A model generated the notes under the pieces. It was not told the origin of the DNA. It saw nothing but the letters and a program-made list of their open reading frames with translations, and ran no database searches. Source: Saprospiraceae bacterium (GTDB lineage: Bacteria; Bacteroidota; Bacteroidia; Chitinophagales; Saprospiraceae). Taken from it: a stretch of DNA of 64,000 bases. A program made the position numbers and the translations under genes. The stretch spans positions 1 to 64,000 of the forward strand of contig JAHBTW010000008.1 of the NCBI GenBank assembly GCA_019638385.1, read 5' to 3'. How positions within the stretch are numbered: the first letter of the stretch is position 1; each line of letters starts with the position of its first letter. Shown one piece after another: positions 43,101 through 50,639 of the stretch.

Positions 43101-44603
43101 GCCGGCAATGCCTTAGTGCGTTGCAACACGGTGTCCGGCCCGGCCAGCAGCACATTTAGCTATCCCAACCGGGGAGTGGTAACCTACGGCTCCTTCGGCA
43201 GCGCCCTTCTGTGCAATACCACCGACAACATGCGCACTGGATATACCTTTTACGGCATGGCCGACGCTACCGCACTGCGCGGCAACAACCTGCGCCGACA
43301 CGCCACCGGCCTGCAAATATTGGACAACGGGCACATCGGAGAGCAAGCCCACCAGGGCAATCGTTGGTTCGGGCCGTTTGCGGAGTTTGGGGCGAAGCAT
43401 CTGGCGTTGGATTTTGAGGTGGTTGAGCAATCGCGATTTCGGGTTGACCCGGCCGCGTCTTCAGGGCAAGCCTTTGCCTTTGAACCTTCCTGGAGCGCTG
43501 TGGGGTTGTGGTTTGTACCGGACCCTGTAAATGAGACAGAAATATTTCAGTGCCAAACTCCCACCTACGATGCCTGCCAAACCGCCGCACCGCCGGTAAA
43601 CTTCGCCGAAATGGGCATATTGGAAGAAAAATTGGCGATGGGCACTTTTGCCTCGCCGCAGTTTACTGCCGAATTGGGCTGGACGGGCCGCCGGCATCTG
43701 TACAGCCGCATTGCCGAAAATGACTTTCCCCTGCAGCCAGGTACTCCCATAGACACGTTTTACGCCGGGGGCGCGGGTGGCGGCCTCATACCGCAACTGC
43801 ACACGGCGCGGCAGCGCATCCAGGGCGCCTTTGCTCTGTCGCCCGCCGAGGAGGCTCAGCTCGAACAGCAACACCTTGATCTCCAAAACCGGCTGTCTGA
43901 ACTGCGCGCCAACAGCTATGGCTGGAAAGACGCCGATCTGGAAATCGGGGACCCTGTGTTGGAAACTGCGCGCAACGCCGTGTACGCCGGCCTGCAAGCC
44001 GATGCAAGCGCTGCCGATGCGCTTGCGGAAGACTTATTGGACCACGCAACGAGCCAATTGGCCCTTGCCAAAACGCTGAACGCTGCCATACCGGCAACGG
44101 CCGTATATGAGATCAATGAAAAAAGCGTAAACGAGCTGTACATCGCCTGGGTAGAAACCGGGGAGTTTACCCCGACGCAAAAAGGCGAACTGGCCGACAT
44201 CGCCTTCCAATGCCCCTGGAGCGGCGGCGATGCCGTATTTTTCGCCCGCAGCCTGTATGCGCTGATTGACCCGGATGCCGGGTATGATGACGAACTACTG
44301 TGCAGTGTAGGCGGGCAGTACCGGGCACTGCCGACGCAAACTCGCACGTTGGAGGCAGGTTTTGAAATCTACCCCAATCCGGCGGGGGACTATGTTGTAA
44401 TCCGCACTGCCGGGATAGAGGACAACGCAAGAGCCTCAGTCGTACTTTACGATTTGATGGGCAGGGAGATACTGCGTACAGCAGTTGCCGGGAATACTGA
44501 TTTTATATTGAATACTGAGCAAGTACATACCGGTCTGTTTTGGGTCGCGTTATCGGTTGACGGACAAAGAGTTGGCGTTCGCAAAATTGTGATCAAACGA
44601 TAA
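40170..44603 (+). CDS. Giant T9SS surface protein: metzincin-like + beta-helix, poly-C tract at 5' end
   Basis: A 1477-residue protein. The start ATG 40170 (MKNKTLFRIT) is followed at codons 10-14 by a 13-C run, and only after it comes the signal peptide core (KKIACATSLFLLLCC...WGQ, about 25-45). Residues about 170-430 contain HELGHIVTRSGH (His about 347) and a Met-turn-like SPIMCDYAG, a metzincin-type zinc protease pattern with HExxHxxxxxxH. About 440-600 are a beta-sandwich-like repeat region. About 640-1120 are a right-handed parallel beta-helix rich in short strands and Asn/Gly turns. The last about 155 residues are the module IAWVETGEFT...LLCSVG plus a type A sorting domain (FEIYPNPAGDYVVIRTAG...). 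Base composition is AT-rich at about 40.8-41.9 kb and GC-rich elsewhere, so the gene is a mosaic. A weak -7 box TATTTTTC lies at 40141. Downstream copies of its 3' end suggest recombination. Function (adhesin or protease) is inferred. Confidence 0.85.
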   Translation: MKNKTLFRITPPPPQHDSLKKIACATSLFLLLCCTTACWGQTLFQASLKPFQDPKDQKQIEDLLNLAPADFRLFTIDLDAMDGFLQAQNGPFAMQLHIDQGWSWTLNLERTASMGGFNYAYKGAVAGAGMCRLYVAKDFILGNLAFGSKTLHFASAGHILGPIYSGQFIVFGAQTTEMSFVPDNCAAPSPAPPLKTGTLELGVDIDNSIYNEFGGNMPLISAAIHLQLDYVQDFFAFKHYNSHPYPFSIVLQYTNRGPYPKTTNYNFVGSSYYSSHLKVRSYWGLNLSCIPRDAILQFMQHPFIGLGHADYSVDFCGGGPSVIIRHQPNGGGITTYYNPNLALTIAHELGHIVTRSGHLGGIDANGCNSLPSPIMCDYAGIATNLNEAFFSCPSRRLIHQMLNQYGALCYSDDRQVPSLPCPPLAPCGIIIDIEPDNPRPAHSCGDKSLIKYSVRVCNSCDEARELKVRFVNNVLAQEIEYLDPAFDPTPIITSSSSTVRYAEPAFSSWLPGECRYYSVQGRFLHTFSGASYSSAIEILEPSSSIPIRTEWATITQGHPISILNGTIQSPRKLSTLIPQEWRLAPGTACQGNTPLALAISGVFEIDLDNLPASAGGIYCMKRTNIKMSPNAQIIVSGSPGKKLIMEEAQIFTCIAVWQRILVQPGVELIMDKCTVEDGIEALTLSGGAIAHLRDNTFRNNHIGVYVPPGPATGQNVDFRSFFGNRFESAGNGLKPPLPYTGQKGTAGVWLNDVLGATIGLEDETENTFYNLYNGVVAHNSNLSIRNSYFRAIEPASGPNAPAFSGHGVHASGTEPFLRVLDVKGLGKYGPAAFEDCRTGIYADKMAAHIEHCNMEGVYNGIHLQNGRAKRLTVLRNNIKATDAGINLFQNTPARCNVEDNEITIQAINWGMGTGIRMEEAPTGVQNYNSYTVQRNLIHMNTAATGIRLQAGRYVQLYDNTIHLKEGTSFQDGISLAGAGNALVRCNTVSGPASSTFSYPNRGVVTYGSFGSALLCNTTDNMRTGYTFYGMADATALRGNNLRRHATGLQILDNGHIGEQAHQGNRWFGPFAEFGAKHLALDFEVVEQSRFRVDPAASSGQAFAFEPSWSAVGLWFVPDPVNETEIFQCQTPTYDACQTAAPPVNFAEMGILEEKLAMGTFASPQFTAELGWTGRRHLYSRIAENDFPLQPGTPIDTFYAGGAGGGLIPQLHTARQRIQGAFALSPAEEAQLEQQHLDLQNRLSELRANSYGWKDADLEIGDPVLETARNAVYAGLQADASAADALAEDLLDHATSQLALAKTLNAAIPATAVYEINEKSVNELYIAWVETGEFTPTQKGELADIAFQCPWSGGDAVFFARSLYALIDPDAGYDDELLCSVGGQYRALPTQTRTLEAGFEIYPNPAGDYVVIRTAGIEDNARASVVLYDLMGREILRTAVAGNTDFILNTEQVHTGLFWVALSVDGQRVGVRKIVIKR
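40198..40210 (+). repeat. Run of 13 C within codons 10-14
   Basis: Thirteen consecutive C encode TPPPPQ of the giant surface protein. With 14 C the frame reads ACA GCA TGA; with 12 C it reads AGC ATG ATT CGC TAA. Either slip stops translation before the signal peptide. It is the only C/G homopolymer of this length I see in the window. Confidence 0.95.
44140..44603 (+). repeat. C-terminal module, in-gene copy
   Basis: The last 464 bp of the giant gene, starting at ACATCGCCTGGG, encode IAWVETGEFT to the end. The segment recurs at 46361-46821 and 48592-49055; the match begins abruptly at this base. The 48.6-kb copy is nearly identical throughout. The 46.4-kb copy is close only in its first half and diverges in the sorting domain. 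Confidence 0.85.
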
Positions 44604-44620
44604 TCATTTTTTTTCTCATT

Positions 44621-44652
44621 GGGCGGTACAAGGAAACGTCTTTGTGCCGCCC
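44621..44652 (+). terminator. Terminator after the giant surface protein gene
   Basis: GGGCGGTACAA (44621-44631) pairs with TTGTGCCGCCC (44642-44652), one G-U, followed by GTCTTG. A sister hairpin lies at 49069-49100 after the third module copy. Confidence 0.65.
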
Positions 44653-44672
44653 GTCTTGATTGTAATAATACA

Positions 44673-46165
44673 ATGAAACCTCTCCATATTTGTACATGCC
44701 TTCTGTTGCTCCCGTTTGCACTTGCTTCTCAGAAATTCGATAATATCTGGCTTTACGGATACAACACATCGTCGAGTACGCCAACCGGAATTATCGGCAG
44801 TATAGGCGATTTCAGTCAGCCGCCCCTGAATTTTCAACCCACTCCGTTGGGGCTAAGGCTTGCGTCCAGCAGCACGCTCATCTCTGATGCCCCTGGCAAC
44901 CTATTGTTCTATACCAACGGCTGTGCCATAGCTAACCGACACCATGAGGTCATGCCCAACGGACAAGGTTTGAATCCGGGTCCGGTGCATCAGGCGCAGT
45001 GTGATTTTGGTTATACTGCGGGGCCTCAAAGCAGCCTCATCCTGCCATTGCCCCAAACAGATAGCGTATATGTTTTGCTCCATAAAGGTATTGTGTATGT
45101 CAACCAGCCGGTTTTTACGGTGCTAACGGATAAATTGTACTATTCGATAATCAATATGAGTACCGATGCCGGCATGGTCGTTGAAAAAAACCAGATTCTC
45201 ATCCAGGATACACTTAGCTATGGAGAACTAACTGCTGTAAAACATGCAAATGGCAACGATTGGTGGATTATTACTACTGAAAGGCACTCCAATCGCTATT
45301 ATACAATCTTGTTAACTGCCGACGGATTCGAGATCCCTTGGCTTCAACAAGCGGGTAATGTTACGACCAAATACGGAGGGCAGGCCGTGTTTTCTCCTGA
45401 TGGAACAAAATACATTCGTTATGGCCCTAGCCCGACGGCGTTTTATTTTTGACTTTGACCGCAGTACAGGAGACTTGAGCAATTTTCAGCACATCGCCAT
45501 CAACGACAATGCTCTTCGTAGGCGGGAGCAGCCGTACGCCCAACTCGCGTTATTTGTATATCCCGGCCGAGTACAACGTTTACCAATTCGACCTTTGGGC
45601 AGCGGATATTGATGCATCGCGCATCACGGTGGCAGAATACGACGGTTTTTCTCTGCCCTACCAGACCACTTTTTTCAGGCACAGTTGGCCCCGGACTGCA
45701 AAATATACATCAACTCTTTTGGCGGCTGTGACGGTACTCCACGTCATTCACCACCCCGATGAACCTGGCCTTGCCTGCGAGGTGGAGCAACACGGAGTAT
45801 CGCTGCCTTATTACCACCTCGCTCCATGCCCAACTTCCCAACTACCGCCTTCGGCCCGCTCGTGCCCGGTGAGCCGCCCGCCCGCCTTGTGTGCCGGGTG
45901 TGAGTGGGTAGCAGAACCGCAGCTAGCGGCAGGGGCGCTACGCACTTCCCAACCCGGCGCAGGGGTATTTTCACCATAAGCAGCCGATGCGCCGCCACCC
46001 TCCTGCGCCTGTACGACAGCATGGGGCCAGGTACTGCAGCGCTTGCCAAGGAGCCGGAGCACCGCATTTGCGCTGCCGGGCGGGCTTGCCGCCGGGGTGT
46101 GTGGCGGTGGGCAGAAGGTAGCGAGGGGGTGCTGGGGCGAGGGCGGGTGGTTATTTCTGGAATGA
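44673..46165 (+). pseudogene. Beta-propeller T9SS protein gene, copy 1, frameshifted
   Basis: The first 250 codons are open (signal peptide MKPLHICTCLLLLPFALAS, then FDNIWLYGYNTSSS) and match the intact copy at 49118 with scattered base substitutions. From about 45430 the sequence follows copy 3 (49870-50623) almost exactly but with many one-base gains and losses, for example in the AATGCTCTTCGTAGG, CGGTTTTTCTCTG and CTTTTGGCGG stretches, so the frame breaks repeatedly before the remnant sorting domain. Such indel-rich, substitution-poor divergence may reflect sequencing or assembly error in a repeat, not decay. If so, this would be a working third copy. Confidence 0.75.
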
Positions 46166-46360
46166 GCAATGCTGAATGGCCAATTGGCATCACTTGTACA
46201 TTGAAAAATCGATCATTGGGAATTGTACATTTGGAATGACCAATGCTCAATGGCCAATGTTCAATGGCTTACACGGCAGCAACTGCTCTATCCATTAAGA
46301 AAACAACGAACGATATGATACCAAAAGCAATTTGTATAAGGACGGGTATGGCTCCGGTAA
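46166..46360 (+). repeat. Spacer repeat, copy A
   Basis: About 195 bp between a propeller gene's stop and the copied C-terminal module, nearly identical to 48398-48591. Its first 100 bp are built of CAATG/CTGAATGG/CCAATGTTCAATGG words (on the minus strand CATTGAACATTGGCCATTG), the form of short tandemly repeated sequences; the rest is unique sequence. Confidence 0.85.
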
Positions 46361-46821
46361 ACATCGCCTGGGTAGAAACCGGGGAATTTACCTCGACGCA
46401 AAAAGGCGAACTGGCCGACATTGCCTTCCAATGCCCACTGAGCGGTGGTGATGCCGTATTTTTTGCGCGCAGCCTGTATGCCTTGATTGACTCGGATGCC
46501 GGGTATGATGATGAGCTGTTGTGCAGTGTGGGACAACACTTTGCCATACCGGCTGAAAAGCCAATAGTTCCAGCCGGCTTTTTTGTATATCCCAACCCGG
46601 CAGGCGACATCATGGTGTTCGTAATGGAACCGAAGGTGCAGGCCAATGTGCTCCTGGAAATCTTTCACACATCGGGATACCTGATGAAAAGACAGGAGTT
46701 TGATGCGCACGACGGGCAATTTTACATAGAAACCGGAAATATGCTGAACGGCATGTACATCTGTCGCCTGAGCAGTGAAGGCAGAAGCCTGGGTTCTCAG
46801 AAAGTAATCATTTCCAAATAA
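46243..46821 (+). CDS. Orphan C-terminal module A with diverged T9SS sorting domain
   Basis: An open frame of 192 residues without signal peptide. The first about 40 residues come from the spacer repeat and have no relative elsewhere. From IAWVETGEFT the frame matches the end of the giant surface protein (module to LLCSVG). The sorting domain that follows (FFVYPNPAGDIMVFVMEP...GMYICRLSSEG) is clearly different from the in-gene version. Without a signal peptide a protein from this frame would not reach T9SS. More likely it is a gene fragment or a silent cassette that could recombine into the expressed gene. Confidence 0.55.
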   Translation: MLNGQCSMAYTAATALSIKKTTNDMIPKAICIRTGMAPVNIAWVETGEFTSTQKGELADIAFQCPLSGGDAVFFARSLYALIDSDAGYDDELLCSVGQHFAIPAEKPIVPAGFFVYPNPAGDIMVFVMEPKVQANVLLEIFHTSGYLMKRQEFDAHDGQFYIETGNMLNGMYICRLSSEGRSLGSQKVIISK

Positions 46822-46836
46822 ATTTGATTCACAGAA

Positions 46837-46870
46837 ACAGGAGGGTGGCACTGTCTGCTGCCTTCCTGTT
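46837..46870 (+). terminator. Terminator after module A
   Basis: ACAGGAGGG (46837-46845) pairs with CCTTCCTGT (46861-46869), one mismatch, followed by TTTATTATTATTTT. It ends 20 bp before the next gene's ATG. Confidence 0.7.
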
Positions 46871-46888
46871 TTATTATTATTTTCACCA

Positions 46889-48397
46889 ATGAAGCAGTAT
46901 TTGCATCTGTTTTTTATCTGCATTGCCTGCGTTAGTTATAGCCAAAAATACGATTTTAACTGGGTAATGGGATACGATAGCCATTTGGGGTTCCCAAACA
47001 CTGAAGGGATTTTTATGAATTTCAATACAGATACCCCAAGTATTAGCTATGAGCCGATACTCCTCCCGATGAGAACGTCTTTAGCATCGATCAGCGACTC
47101 GTCTGGAAATTTGCTTTTCTATACAAATGGTTGTTCCATAGCCAATACCAATCATGAAATTATTGAAGATGGGATGGGTTTAAACCCCGGAGAAGTTCAT
47201 GATATCCAGTGCCAAACAGGGTATACAGCCGGTCGACAAAGCTGTCTGATTCTTCCACTTCAAGGCACCTCATATTATTATTTATTTCATAAAGGCATTT
47301 TTTATGAAAATGGGAACCCGGCTCAAGGGGGAACCGATATTCTTTATTACACAATAATCGATGCTAATGAAAATGGAGGGCATGGGAAAGTTTTGGAGAA
47401 AAATATACCCATCATTCAACAAAACCTGACGTATGGTCAATTGACAGCCACTAAACATGCAAATGGCGAGGATTGGTGGATTCTTACCGGTGGGGATTCC
47501 AATAATGACTACCATATTATTGAGCTTTCCTCAGAAGGAGTAGAATATCATGGAATTCAAAATATTGGACATAGTGCGAGCTATAACGGGTCAAGAGGTG
47601 GGCAGTCTAATTTTTCCCCGGATGGTGGTAAGTTTATTCGCTACAGTAGTCCTGATGGTATTTTTATTTTTGATTTTAATCGCAATGCTGGAATATTGAG
47701 TAATTTTAGGCATATACCAACCCCTGAAACGACTTTTTCAACAGGGATTGGAGTATCGCCGAGTTCACAATACATGTATGTAACAACAGATATTCATGTC
47801 TTTCAATATGATTTAAATGCCTCAGATATTGGATTGTCTCGAATAGAAGTTGCCGAATATAATGGCTATATGTCACCTTTTCCTACAACTTTTGCCCAAC
47901 TTCAACTCGGCCCAGATTGTCGAATTTATATAAGTAGTTTCGCTACTGTAAATGTTCTTCATGTCATCCAATATCCTGATCTGCCAGGAACAGCTTGTCA
48001 AGTTGATCAACACATCATTCAGTTGCCATTTAACCACGGCAGGGCACTACCTTACTTCCCCAACTACCGCCTCGGCCCGCTCGTGCCCGGTGAGCCGCCC
48101 GCTCCGCCTTGTGTGCCGGTGGTGAGTACGGTAGAGGAAACGCAGCTAGCGGCAGGGGCGCTGCACATCTTCCCTAATCCGGCGCATGGGCACTTTACCG
48201 TTGCGCTTACTGCTCCTGCTACCCGCCTGCGTTTATACGATAGCATGGGGCGGCAGGTACTTGTGCAATCGCTCGCGGCGGGGCAGCCGGAGCATCGCAT
48301 CGCGCTACCGCCGGGCTTGCCGGCCGGGGTGTATGTGGCGGTGGCAGAAGGAAGCGAGGGGGTGCTGGGGCGAGGGCGGGTGGTTATTTTGGAATGA
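46889..48397 (+). CDS. Beta-propeller T9SS protein, copy 2
   Basis: A 502-residue secreted protein. Signal peptide 1-18 (MKQYLHLFFICIACVSYSQ). Residues about 20-380 form a WD40/PD40-like propeller (FSPDGGKFIRY...PDGIFIFDFNRNAGILSNF, LLFYTNGCSIANTNHE). From YFPNYRLGPLVPGEPPAPP on, the linker and type A sorting domain (LHIFPNPAHGHFTVAL...VLGRGRVVILE) are almost identical to copy 3, at DNA level as well. The body is AT-rich and strongly diverged from copies 1 and 3, whereas the 3' end is GC-rich, so the gene looks like a hybrid of a foreign body and a local sorting domain. Confidence 0.85.
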   Translation: MKQYLHLFFICIACVSYSQKYDFNWVMGYDSHLGFPNTEGIFMNFNTDTPSISYEPILLPMRTSLASISDSSGNLLFYTNGCSIANTNHEIIEDGMGLNPGEVHDIQCQTGYTAGRQSCLILPLQGTSYYYLFHKGIFYENGNPAQGGTDILYYTIIDANENGGHGKVLEKNIPIIQQNLTYGQLTATKHANGEDWWILTGGDSNNDYHIIELSSEGVEYHGIQNIGHSASYNGSRGGQSNFSPDGGKFIRYSSPDGIFIFDFNRNAGILSNFRHIPTPETTFSTGIGVSPSSQYMYVTTDIHVFQYDLNASDIGLSRIEVAEYNGYMSPFPTTFAQLQLGPDCRIYISSFATVNVLHVIQYPDLPGTACQVDQHIIQLPFNHGRALPYFPNYRLGPLVPGEPPAPPCVPVVSTVEETQLAAGALHIFPNPAHGHFTVALTAPATRLRLYDSMGRQVLVQSLAAGQPEHRIALPPGLPAGVYVAVAEGSEGVLGRGRVVILE

Positions 48398-48591
48398 GCA
48401 ATGCTGAATGGCCAATTGGCATCACTTGTACATTGAAAATTGATCATTGGGAATTGTACATTTGGAATGACCAATGCTCAATGGCCAATGTTCAATGGCT
48501 TACACGGCAGCAACTGCTCTATCCATTAAGAAAACAACGAACGATATGATACCAAAAGCAATTTGTACAAGGACGGGGATGGCTCCGGTAA
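48398..48591 (+). repeat. Spacer repeat, copy B
   Basis: Near-identical to 46166-46360 (a few substitutions and one indel in an A-run), in the same position between a propeller stop and a copied C-terminal module. A last vestige (GCAATGTTCAAT) follows the third propeller gene at 50624. Confidence 0.85.
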
Positions 48592-49055
48592 ACATCGCCT
48601 GGGTAGAAACCGGGGGATTTACCTCGACGCAAAAAACCGAACTGGCAGACATCGCCTTCCAATGCCCCTGGAGCGGCGGCGATGCCGTATTTTTTGCCCG
48701 CAGCCTGTATGCGCTGATTGACCCGGATGCCGGGTATGATGATGAGCTGTTGTGCAGTGTGGGCGGGCAATTCCGGGCACTGCCTGAACAAGCCCGTACT
48801 GTGGAAACGGGCTTTGAAATCTACCCCAATCCGGCAGGTGATTATATCATAATTCGCACTGCCGGGATAGAGGACAATGAAAGAGCCACTGTCGTCCTTT
48901 ACGATTTGATGGGCAGGGAGATACTGCGTACAGCAGTTGCCGGGAATGCTGATTTTGCATTGAATACTGAACAGGTACATACCGGCCTGTTTTGGGCTAT
49001 GCTATCGATTGACGGACAGAGGGTCGGAGTTCGTAAAGTTGTAATCAAACGTTAA
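48474..49055 (+). CDS. Orphan C-terminal module B, nearly identical to the giant gene's end
   Basis: An open frame of 193 residues, again beginning in the spacer repeat and lacking a signal peptide. From IAWVETGGFT to the end it matches the giant surface protein closely (FEIYPNPAGDYIIIRTAG...GVRKVVIKR), with a few substitutions and no frameshift. The preserved frame argues either for recent duplication or for maintenance by recombination with the expressed gene. Translation on its own is doubtful. Confidence 0.55.
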   Translation: MLNGQCSMAYTAATALSIKKTTNDMIPKAICTRTGMAPVNIAWVETGGFTSTQKTELADIAFQCPWSGGDAVFFARSLYALIDPDAGYDDELLCSVGGQFRALPEQARTVETGFEIYPNPAGDYIIIRTAGIEDNERATVVLYDLMGREILRTAVAGNADFALNTEQVHTGLFWAMLSIDGQRVGVRKVVIKR

Positions 49056-49068
49056 ATTTTTTCTCATT

Positions 49069-49100
49069 GGGCGGTACAGGAAAACCTCTTTGTACCGCCC
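49069..49100 (+). terminator. Terminator after module B
   Basis: GGGCGGTAC (49069-49077) pairs with GTACCGCCC (49092-49100), with AGG/CCT extending the stem, followed by TTCTTT. Sister of the hairpin at 44621-44652, so it was duplicated along with the module. Confidence 0.75.
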
Positions 49101-49117
49101 TTCTTTATTGTAAAACA

Positions 49118-50623
49118 ATGAAACCGCTCCATTTTTGTATATGTCTTCTTTTTCTCCCGTTTACGGTTGCTTCCCAAAAATTTGATAATATCTGGCTTTA
49201 CGGATACAACACATCGTCGAGTACGCCAACCGGAATTATCGGCAGTATAGGCGATTTCAGTCAGCCGCCCCTGAATTTTCAGCCCACTCCGCTGGGGCTA
49301 AGACTTCGCACGAGCAGTACGCTCATTTCCGATGCTGCCGGCAACCTGTTATTTTATACCAATGGCTGTGCCATAGCCAACCGGCGTCACGAGATCATGC
49401 CCAACGGGCAAGGCTTAAACCCGGGACCGGTGCATCAGGCGCAGTGCAGTGGGGGGTATACGGGAGGATCGCAAAGCAGTCTTATTTTACCCATGCCTCA
49501 ATCCGATAGCCTCTTCATGCTGCTGCACAAAGGAATTATTTACGACCCCGTATTATCTGTGGTAACCGACAGGTTGTACTATTCAGTGGTGAATATGAGT
49601 ACTGATACAGGTGTCGTCTTAACAAAGAATGTTCTACTCATTTCCGACACCTTGGATGCCGGTCAGTTGACGGCAGTGAAACATGCCAATGGTATAGATT
49701 GGTGGGTGATTGTTTCGGAGTACCTGAGCAACCGGTATTACATACTCCTGTTGAATGAGTCCGGGCTTGAAATATACGCTCAACAACAAATAGGAGGCAC
49801 AACTACCCGGCAAAGCCAGGCGGGAGGGCAGGCCGTCTTTACTCCTGATGGTACAAAATACATACGATACAATCCTGCCGACGGCGTTTTCATTTTTGAC
49901 TTTGACCGCAGTACAGGAGACTTGAGCAATTTTCAGCACATCGCCATCAACGACAATGCCTTCGTAGGCGGAGCAGCCGTATCGCCCAACTCGCGTTATT
50001 TGTATATCCCGGCCGAGTACAACGTTTACCAATTCGACCTTTGGGCAGCGGATATTGATGCATCGCGCATCACGGTGGCAGAATACGACGGTTTTCTCTC
50101 GCCCTACCAGACCACTTTTTTTCAGGCACAGTTGGCCCCGGACTGCAAAATATACATCAACTCTTTTGCGGCTGTGACGGTACTCCACGTCATTCACCAC
50201 CCCGATGAACCTGGCCTTACCTGCGAGGTGGAGCAACACGGAGTATCGCTGCCTTATTACCACCTGCGCTCCATGCCCAACTTCCCCAACTACCGCCTCG
50301 GCCCGCTCGTGCCCGGTGAGCCGCCCGCTCCGCCTTGTGTGCCGGTGGTGAGTGCGGTAGAGGAAACGCAGCTAGCGGCAGGGGCGCTACGCATCTTCCC
50401 CAACCCGGCGCAGGGGTATTTCACCATAGCTACCGATGCGCCCGCCACCCTCCTGCGCCTGTACGACAGCATGGGGCGGCAGGTACTCGTGCAAGCGCTT
50501 GCTACCGGGCAGCCGGAGCATCGCATCGCGCTACCGCCGGGCTTGCCGGCGGGGGTGTATGTGGCGGTGGCAGAAGGTAGCGAGGGGGTGCTGGGGCGCG
50601 GGCGGGTGGTTATTTTAGAATGA
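49118..50623 (+). CDS. Beta-propeller T9SS protein, copy 3 (intact)
   Basis: A 501-residue secreted protein. Signal peptide 1-18 (MKPLHFCICLLFLPFTVAS). Propeller region about 20-385 (FDNIWLYGYNTSSS; FTPDGTKYIRYNPADGVFIF; DFDRSTGDLSNFQHIAIND). Linker PLVPGEPPAPPCVPVVS, then a type A sorting domain ending VLGRGRVVILE. ATG 49118 is preferred to the in-frame codon at 49067, which lies in the terminator hairpin. Close relative of the frameshifted copy 1. Function unknown; ligand binding on the cell surface is plausible for a propeller. Confidence 0.87.
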   Translation: MKPLHFCICLLFLPFTVASQKFDNIWLYGYNTSSSTPTGIIGSIGDFSQPPLNFQPTPLGLRLRTSSTLISDAAGNLLFYTNGCAIANRRHEIMPNGQGLNPGPVHQAQCSGGYTGGSQSSLILPMPQSDSLFMLLHKGIIYDPVLSVVTDRLYYSVVNMSTDTGVVLTKNVLLISDTLDAGQLTAVKHANGIDWWVIVSEYLSNRYYILLLNESGLEIYAQQQIGGTTTRQSQAGGQAVFTPDGTKYIRYNPADGVFIFDFDRSTGDLSNFQHIAINDNAFVGGAAVSPNSRYLYIPAEYNVYQFDLWAADIDASRITVAEYDGFLSPYQTTFFQAQLAPDCKIYINSFAAVTVLHVIHHPDEPGLTCEVEQHGVSLPYYHLRSMPNFPNYRLGPLVPGEPPAPPCVPVVSAVEETQLAAGALRIFPNPAQGYFTIATDAPATLLRLYDSMGRQVLVQALATGQPEHRIALPPGLPAGVYVAVAEGSEGVLGRGRVVILE

Positions 50624-50639
50624 GCAATGTTCAATTTTT

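Noticed and set aside
46166..48591. Possible CRISPR-like array from the repeated spacers
   Set aside because: There are only two long copies separated by whole genes, with no short regular repeat-spacer pattern and no cas genes.
46243..49055. Modules A and B as independent secreted proteins
   Set aside because: Neither has a signal peptide, and their N-termini are spacer-repeat sequence; kept only as open frames and cassette candidates.
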